Made by a program: the position numbers and the translations under genes
NCBI RefSeq assembly: GCF_048771995.1
Contig: NC_133024.1
Coordinates: forward strand, 86,098,501-86,162,500
Source of the DNA: Taeniopygia guttata
Taxonomy: Eukaryota > Chordata > Aves > Passeriformes > Estrildidae
Reading direction: 5' to 3'
DNA: 64,000 bases
Shown: positions 56,700 through 64,000 of the stretch, one piece after another
Layout of the letters: every line of letters begins with the position of its first letter
How positions within the stretch are numbered: the stretch's first letter is position 1
The notes under the pieces: generated by a model
Told to the model about the DNA's origin: nothing
What the model saw: only the letters and a program-made list of their open reading frames with translations
Databases searched by the model: none

Positions 56700-59275
56700 T
56701 GAGGACCAAATGGGACAAGGAGAAAAATGGAAGCCATGAATTGTGCTACCACTAACGGGCTGGATGTTGGAAGGATATAGACACAGGTGCTTTTTGGACA
56801 CATAACCACTTTCCAGCGATGAGAAAATCTGGGGAAAGTGGTGACATTTGAGAGGCTGGGAAAGAGATGTAGCAACTGGAGTGGGAGAGCATGACTGTAC
56901 CCACTGTCAGAGTTTCAGTGCACCAAAGCCAGGGCGCCTCACCCCATAATGACACAGCTAAATGGAAAGATTTTGTTTCTTTTGTGTCTCCACCCAGTTA
57001 GATAAAGATATGGCTAATGAAAGCCAGGTCACACCTGTCTACTGGCACCTTTTCCTCCCTCATTACGTGTGTTCCCTTCACAGATAGATTTATCTCGGCA
57101 TAGAGATAAAGGGGGTTCTTTCTGTTTGTTTTCTGTTTTCTCTTTAATTTTAGAGGAAGTGTTTCTTACCTGAAAGGTACAGATTACAGTTGCTTTTGCT
57201 TTCTCTAAACTTAACTGCGGTGGAAAAATGAGAGCTGCTGAATCTGTTGTGTTTGATCCACTAGAAAATAAATATGTAAATACATTTGGGTTTCAGAGAT
57301 TATAGCCCTCTGACAATAGCTGATTAAAAGCCACAAAGTAAAACCAAGGATATCTTAAGCAATTTCATTAAATGAAAAATATTTATGTTTAATATTTTTC
57401 ACATATATTTTTAAAATTTTTGCATATTATGATTTAAACCAATTTTAATCCACCTCAAATTACTTCTTAATTCATTAAACACTTCACTGTCTAGTATAGT
57501 TGGTTCTAGACCTGCATCTTTTATCAATACCTGCTCTGAGGAAATCCTATTTATTTCTAACAGACAACCCAAATCAGGATTACAGAGTTTAACCTACAGT
57601 GAATTAGGAATGCAGACATGGCTCAGCTGAGAAAGCAGGAGTTTCAGTTAATCGTGGAATTATCTGTCCTGAAGCAAAAACCCTCCTTGAATGCACTGTT
57701 CAGACGAGAGAATAGTTTTTCAACTTCAAGCCTACAGCAGAATAATAAAGTCCTCGTGTTGAAACTACAGGTGCTTCATGCAACACTGAGTAAATTACTC
57801 CAGAGTGAGTTTGGCTGGGGAGAAATGACAATCTTTTATTCATTGCACAAGCACCTCAGTCAGTCTGTCTGCTCAGGTTTCTGGAAACCTCTGTGGTCTG
57901 ATTCACTATTTCCTTACTGTTTGTTTTGGGACTGGGAGTAACTATGCAAACATGACATTGATGCAATGTTGTAGGGAGTATCTAGGCTAATCCCTGCATT
58001 CAACTTCTGAACATGTTTGTTGGGAGCAAGGGGTTGGATTCCTTACTGTCTTCTCTCCTGTGCTAAACCTATGGAGATTCAGGCACCCACAGTTTTTACA
58101 CTTATTTTCTAACTAAATCACCATATGCAAGCCAGTGAAAGAGAGAACTTCTAGTGTACAGTGAAATGTTCTGACAGTTGGCAGAAGGAGATAGCTAGCA
58201 CAAAAAACGTATTTTCACACAAAATCTTTTTGGAAATTTGCAGCTCCTAAGGAATCAGTGCTGTTTTCAAAATCACCTGAGGTAGTCAGGCTAACATCTT
58301 AGTTTTGGTTTTGGTACTGATGGCTTGGTGCTTTCAGGGAAGAATTAGCATTTGCTTCCCTCCAGATTTGTTTAAAGATGTCCAAAGATATAATATTTCT
58401 AGCAGGCCCTGTCTGGTGACTCAGAGTTTATTTGGAGGTTCAGTATAGAGGCCAGAAACACACTTCTAGAGACCTGTGCCACTTTTTTACATGCATTCCA
58501 GGCAGCATCCATCTCAACTCACAGTACCTGTGAGAAACATCTGACCCATTTTAGATGTCTGCCTTGTGAAGAAAGGTAGGAAAGCTGCTTCCACAGGTCA
58601 GCTGTGAAGGGATCCATTCAGCACCCTCAGATGTGGAAGCCTGCAGCCAGTTTGGCCAGCAGACATCCTACCCTTTGCTGCTGAGAAAGAAGCGGGATTG
58701 GATAGAACAAGTACATTATTTACAGTAGCAGAACTGTGAATGAAGACAAAACAGCAAACATTTCAGACCTGCTTTCCAGTTCCTGATTCTCCAGGGAGTG
58801 TTGTGTTGGTTTTGGAGACATTTATGAGGGAGGATTTAAAGTTTTCTTTAAGGACTGCAGAGTTTCTAAGGGTGGGGTGGATGGTGTTTGCAAGCCTTTT
58901 TAGGAAAGAAAACTTGACTTGTATCTCTCTATAGACAGTGCCACTTTCAGTTGCAAGGCAGTGGTATGGAGACCAGAAAGGTTTCCTGTTTAATCTCCCA
59001 GCCAAAACTACAAACACATTAATAGTTCTCTAGAAGAACACAGCTAAAAGATTGCCCTTCCAGGCACCAGCTACGGAATATCAAATTGTAGGTGGCCGTG
59101 CTTTGATATTGTAAAATGTAAGTGGCCTGCAGACAGGCAGGATAGAAGTCCATGGGACTCGGGGTGTATCTGAGGTGCTAAGAGAGACAGCTATGGCTTC
59201 CTGCCATTTTTGGAAGGCTATGGTCACTGGGGAAGGCCTCCAAGGAGGCTTTGCAAATGTCATGTCTGAAGTGTG

Positions 59276-59420
59276 AGAAAGGATCCAAGGAACTGCAGGC
59301 TGGTTGGCCTAACCATTACGAACATATCTTCTGGAAGCTGTGACTGGCCACATGAAGAACAGACAGATAACTGGGGACAGCCAGCATGGGCCATGCTAGG
59401 ACAAGTCCTGCCTGCCCATC
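59276..59420 (+). repeat. CR1 LINE ORF2-region fragment, sense
   Basis: AACTGCAGGCTGGTTGGCCT followed by GGAAGCTGTGACTGGCCACA and GGGGACAGCCAGCATGG follows the reverse-transcriptase part of CR1 (GGTTGGTC..GGAGGTTGTCTCTAAGCACA..AGTCAGCATGG). It is decayed. Confidence 0.7.
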
Positions 59421-59464
59421 CCGCCTGCCCTCTGTGTGCAGTGCCAGACTGTGAACAAGGGCAG

Positions 59465-59720
59465 AGCAAGGCTCCTTACCAAGATGTTAAGCAGTACTGG
59501 CCCAAGCACTGACCGCTGAGGGAGGCCACTAGCAACCAGCTGCCACTGGAACTTTGTACCTCTGACCACAAGTCTTTAAGCTCAGCAATGCAGCCAGATT
59601 TCCACCCACCATGCACTCTGTTCATTTGTTTCAGGAGTTTGCCTCTAAGGATACTATGAGAAGCTACAATGAAGGTCAAGATCAAATCAAGAGGCAGCTG
59701 GCAGGGGTTGCAACAAAGGC
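59465..59720 (-). repeat. CR1 LINE ORF2-region fragment, antisense
   Basis: AAGATGTTAAGCAGTACTGG, CCCAAGCACTGACCGCTGAG and GGCCACTAGCAACCAGCTGCC are the complement of CR1 (CCAGTCCTGTTTAACATCTT..GTCAGTGCTGGG). It faces the fragment at 59276, so the two CR1 pieces are inverted relative to each other. Confidence 0.75.
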
Positions 59721-59829
59721 AATCCCAATCAGATAAAAAGAAAACCAAACCTCGTTGGGAGATGGAGGGGGGACAGACCCTTATTCAGGAACCCCTCTCC
59801 TTGGAGATGCTGATAACAGCTATCCAAGG

Positions 59830-59935
59830 CCCTGAGCAATATGATCTGAGAGAGCCACATTCCAGTGAAGGGGTGGCCCAGAGGGATGGAAGGCACCCAG
59901 CCAGGTCCTTTCCAAACAGAATTATTCTATGATCT
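59830..59935 (+). repeat. CR1 LINE 3' end, sense
   Basis: CCTGAGCAATATGATCTGAG, CAGCCAGGTCCTTTCCAAAC and AGAATTATTCTATGATCTA match the CR1 3' terminus. It completes a rearranged three-piece CR1 cluster. Confidence 0.8.
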
Positions 59936-62900
59936 ACACTGTATTATAGTGTGTGTTTATAGGTAGGTGTGCAGGAGACTTCCAGCACCATCTCTGGCCT
60001 TGTGTGGGAGGCTGTTTTGTACCTTAATTCAAAACAGTTGTGTCTGGCTTTCTCAGAGAGAAGAGACAACCTTCTGGAAGCTCACGTTTTTGTTTCCACT
60101 TCTGTTAGGGAGATGTTAGAATTGTGAAAGTTACCACTGTGTGGAAGACTAATTACTGCCTGTTTGAGGAAAGGAATATGGGGCTGTATTGCCTCCTTGC
60201 AAGGTCAGGCGTGGAAGCTGTCTGGGCAAGGGGAGGAGGTCTGTGCTCTCCCACAGAGGAGAACTGAGGAACAAAGCTGTCAGCCTACTGCTTATCATCC
60301 CTAATACACATCTCTGTTTTGTGTGTGAACTGGTATTTGCTCCATGCCTGACCCTGCTCTAAAATTAAAGATAACAATATTTCAACATGTTCTTGCCATG
60401 CAGAGACAGCTAAAGAGAATTAACAGCAAGCATAGACCCATGGACAACAGCAATGAGGGGTAGTATGTACTTTCTCTGTCCTCCAGACAGGAATCAGAAT
60501 AACCTTTAAGGGTTCAGCCAACAAATATTTTTGTGACATCATCAGTGTTTAATCTAAACAACTCATGTTGATATTACCTCCAATATCATGATAGAGATAA
60601 TGCCTGTGAATGGATAGGAAGGCTCCACATTGTGGGGCTACATCCGTGTACATTTTATCTCATCTCTGATGACCTAAGCACTTCAGTCTGTGCTCATTCT
60701 GGATCTTAGAGGTACATCTAGAAGGGCTCTTCTGACCCATTTTACAGCAAACCCATCTACACTGAGATTCCCTCTGTGGTCAGAGGAGAGATATAGGTGT
60801 TTCCAGGGAGTAATTTCTCTCTTTTGATAGCGGATCTTTGGAATAGATTTTACAACTTCCTGTTTCCAGCTATTGAAAAGGAAGTGTGTGTGACAGGCTC
60901 AAATGGAGATATCTTCATTATGAACATCAAAAGTGCAGATTCATCTCACCCTGATTTTAGGGTGTTAGAGTAATTGCCCTGACTAGCCTCCCACAGGACC
61001 CCCAGATATGGCATGTTGTAGTTGTACCTGTGCCCTCTGCCCCATCCCCTGCTGATCCAGACTCGCTCCCTGTACTCCCCACATTGACTTCACACCCGAC
61101 TCATTGCCTGCTGTACCCTCTAAAGGGCTTGATCCAATCACCTCAGCTCCAATGCCAGTTGGTGTTGGTTATCTCGCTTAGTGGGGAGCTGATGCTGCAG
61201 TAATCTCCCACAGGTCTGGCACCAGCTCTACAGGGATTTCACAACAACCCAGAGGAGTCTGAAAAGGTGTCAGACATCAATGGGCAGGCAGCTTTACACT
61301 TCAGGTGTCTAAAGCCCAAGTGTCTGCCTGAGAGCAAGGTGTCTAAGCTCTTGGTACAGGCAGCAAGGATCTAGATAATATAGTTAGTTGAGTCTGGAGA
61401 ACAATTTGGCTGACCAAATGTTGGGACCAACCTCTGGAAGAAAGTAGCTTGCTAGTCTGGACCAAGTGTATGGGCTTGGTCTTCCTTTTCTACCACTGTT
61501 TAAGCTGTTTAAGAGTTTAAGCTGTATCTCACATTCAGGCACTATAATTTAGGCAAGCTAAATCCCACCCATGGTGACTAAAAGGATAAGAAATAAATAC
61601 ATTTATGAGAAAAATATTTAAATTATCACTTTTTGTGTTAAAAATTATGATTTTCATCTGAAAGGTACAGAAAGGCAAAAGCTTTGTGGATATTTAAAGT
61701 ACAGTCACTGTGTCTGTACATGCAATCACACACTCCAAGAGTATTACATACACTCTCACAAAACACATCCTTTGTTTACAATCATATAGATTTACAAACA
61801 CTCCCTGGAAGAACAGGAACACACTCGATTCATACAATATATTTTTTGCTTCTGTAAACTGTTAATGTGGAATTATAAATAATAATTTGGGATATTTCCC
61901 ATATGGTTTTCTGCATTCTGTGTTTCTATTTCTCCAAGTAAATTAAAATATTGGTAGTGTAAAATAATGATCTCTTTTTTGCCCAGTCTCCTCTGCTCAG
62001 TTCTACAGTATTGTTATATCCTCCTCCGTTGCCATAGAAATGATTGATATGTCCAATCATTGCATTCTTGCCATACCCTTGCATCTACATATTATGTATT
62101 TTGCCCTTTAAACCAAACTCTTGGTTGGCTTTTTGATATTTTGGGTTAAGTTCTGCAGAGACAATAACAATGAAACACACAATCAAAAGAAAGAAAAGAA
62201 AAAAGAAAACTTTGTCTTTGAGAAGACTGAAATTAATTCAAAATTCAGTTACCTCTATTAATACTGTGAATATCCATGATTTTACTTTAAACCTTTGACA
62301 TTTGTTGTCCTTACTAACTCCTAGCTCTGGCAAGCAATGACTCTGGGAGATTCTTAGCATGTTCTCATGCAAAACAAGTATTTGCAGCACTTAAAGCTTC
62401 CTAGCTATGGAATTTAAAAGAAATTTAAAGACCTGCCTTTTTGGGGGACCTGCTGATTATGATTTTTGCAGATTTGAGTTTCCCTTTCAAGATAGCAGAA
62501 GAAAAAAAGAACTAGTCAAGCATGATGACATGATGCAAAGAATAGCAGTCAGAATGATTACTTGAATTTTGCTTCACATGTTTCAGAACTTACTAATGCA
62601 AGCTGGCTACTTCCAGACTCAGATGTGCATTCCACAGTACTTTATGACTCTAGGAAATACCCTGGGGCTGCCTGGACTTCCTTTTCACTGACTTCCACTT
62701 CCCCCCCAGCACTGCCTGCAGGGATATGGCACCAGACATACTCTCCCCTTTCCCTACTTCTGGACAATAAACCTTCCCACCAGTCCTTTGTTCAGAGCCT
62801 CACGAAGGCCCCTCCACATTCCCCCGAACATCCTCTAGGTAGGAAGGAGGGCTTTCTGTTCGCCCAAGGCACTCGCAAAGGAAACCAAGGCAAGCCAGGT

Positions 62901-62979
62901 CTGAGCACAGGGGGCTGCATGGCTTTGCAGCCCTGCTGCCTCCTGCTGCGATGCTCAGCATTTGGTCCCTCCCAAAGGA

Positions 62980-63950
62980 TGGCCCAGCCGGCGCAAAAAG
63001 GACTCTCGGTGCAATTCAGCAAAGCGTGGTCGTGCCTCTAAGCTGCCGCTGAATCGCCTTCTCAGTCTCCTGCCTTTTTTGGGGACTTCCCATCCTGAAG
63101 CTGCCTGTAATACCGATTTCTATGAAGTGCCACTAGGCGGCCCGAGATTGAACCTCTGCCGGCAGCAGCTTTCAGTGGGATGTGCGTGTGTGGGGGGCAG
63201 GAATTTGGGAATTATCCTTGGGCGGTGCGCACCACCCTCATCGCTTCTGTGATTTTTAGATCTTGGTTGCAGATGCTGGAGGAGGTAAAGGGGCATCCCA
63301 GCAAACCCTCTGAAATGGGAACGAGTTCATTCTTATTTCTCACGTGAAATGAAACACAAAGTTTTTCTCTTGAGAATTGGGACTGGTGATAGCCTGGAGC
63401 CTAGTAGTACTCTCCGGGATACCAGCACCGCCGCCACCCCAAATAAAAATGTGTATTGTTTTTCTCTTTTAAACTTTTTCAAAGTCAATTGTTACCATTA
63501 TCAGGGGCTTATTTTGACACAGGTTAGCTTTGAGAACTCCCCATGGATGAGACATACTGGAGGAGAAAAGGGCATTCACATGCCCAGCAGATGACAAAAG
63601 TGATCTACAGGCACCAGTTTTATGCCTGTCACCCTTCTAACCTCTTTCTCACAGGTGCCCTGGAGTAATTGATTACTCCCCATTTCTCACTTCCCTCCAT
63701 ACCAAGCCTCTCTGTTTTCTGCCTATTCTTGTTCACTCTCATTCCAGGGAGCTCCGTGTCCCTCTGCCTCACTGATACCTCTCCGGGCATCAGACCTGCA
63801 GTTCGGCAGACACCCCCGTGGAGGGACATCTCCCACCTGCCTCCCACCCGGAGCTGCCCCGGACCTGGGGCGATGCACGAGGATGCTGCAGGCAGGAGCC
63901 GGGAGGAGCAGAGCACTGAAGGTGGGATGCACAGCCGATGCTGCTGGAAA
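62980..63950. promoter_or_regulatory. CpG-enriched stretch, possible distal promoter or enhancer
   Basis: CpG dinucleotides are clearly denser than in the previous 20 kb (CCGGCGC, AAGCGTGGTCGTGCC, AGGCGGCCCGAG, GGGCGGTGCGCAC, CACCGCCGCC, GGGGCGATGCACGAGG). It is weaker than the two gene-start islands. No coding exon was recognised in it. Confidence 0.35.
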
Positions 63951-64000
63951 ACCTCGCCCTGCTCCCTGGGGAGGCCAGGCCTGAGTTTGTCAGGGTGTCA

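Larger units (their letters stand above)
38556..64000. other. Gene-poor interval upstream of RFX8
   Basis: No exon combining a recognisable peptide with splice borders was found over 25 kb. All open frames are short and without domain character. The interval holds CR1 fragments (43785, 52350, 59276-59935), a hairpin (56664-56699), a G-quadruplex motif (55130-55153), repeats at 49635-49690 and a CpG-enriched end (62980-63950). By human synteny, MAP4K4 should lie further right. Confidence 0.6.

Noticed and set aside
62562..63041. 159-codon plus-strand open frame near the right edge
   Set aside because: No recognisable domain, and the frame simply crosses the start of the CpG-enriched stretch. 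There is no splice or codon evidence for a gene.
63400..64000. First exon of MAP4K4, expected next by human synteny
   Set aside because: No start resembling the MAP4K4 N-terminus or kinase glycine loop was found before the window ends.
1..64000. tRNA, rRNA, CRISPR array, operon, riboswitch or intact retroviral element
   Set aside because: None was recognised. The sequence is vertebrate nuclear DNA, and the only mobile elements clearly identified are decayed CR1 fragments.

Overview
This is vertebrate nuclear DNA, almost certainly from a bird. The main evidence is many CR1 LINE fragments, including typical avian 3' ends, with no mammalian SINEs seen. Coding sequence is sparse and split by GT-AG introns, and two GC-rich CpG islands sit at gene starts. 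I cannot resolve the species.

Region 1 (1-4.2 kb) holds the 5' half of CREG2 on the minus strand. Exon 1 (3410-3808) encodes a signal peptide and the N-terminal region inside a CpG island. Exon 2 (1107-1276) encodes the conserved core with the N-glycosylation sequons. The remaining exons lie to the left of the window. Region 2 (4.2-9.6 kb) is intergenic.

Region 3 (9.6-38.2 kb) is RFX8, also on the minus strand. I rebuilt it exon by exon: 15 coding exons from the ATG at 37924 to a proposed stop at 9639. All 14 introns have GT-AG borders, and every phase agrees, giving a 556-codon protein. Exon 5 and exon 15 are the weak parts. The protein has a diverged RFX DNA-binding domain (exons 1-4) followed by the RFX extended and dimerisation region. 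The first exon lies in a second CpG island that carries an 11-bp minisatellite.

Region 4 (38.2-64 kb) shows no supportable protein-coding exon. It contains CR1 fragments, small hairpins, a strong G-quadruplex motif and, at 62.98-63.95 kb, a CpG-enriched stretch. The order CREG2-RFX8, both on one strand, matches the human arrangement, where MAP4K4 follows. No MAP4K4 exon was recognised here.

CREG2 (secreted or luminal glycoprotein) and RFX8 (putative transcription factor) are neighbours with no known functional link. I found no new multi-gene system. The most notable items are the altered RFX8 DNA-binding signature, three perfect inverted repeats that can form hairpins, a strong cryptic 51-nt exon in RFX8 intron 5, and repeat-bearing CpG-island promoters. 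Comparisons with human proteins are from memory and were not computed.
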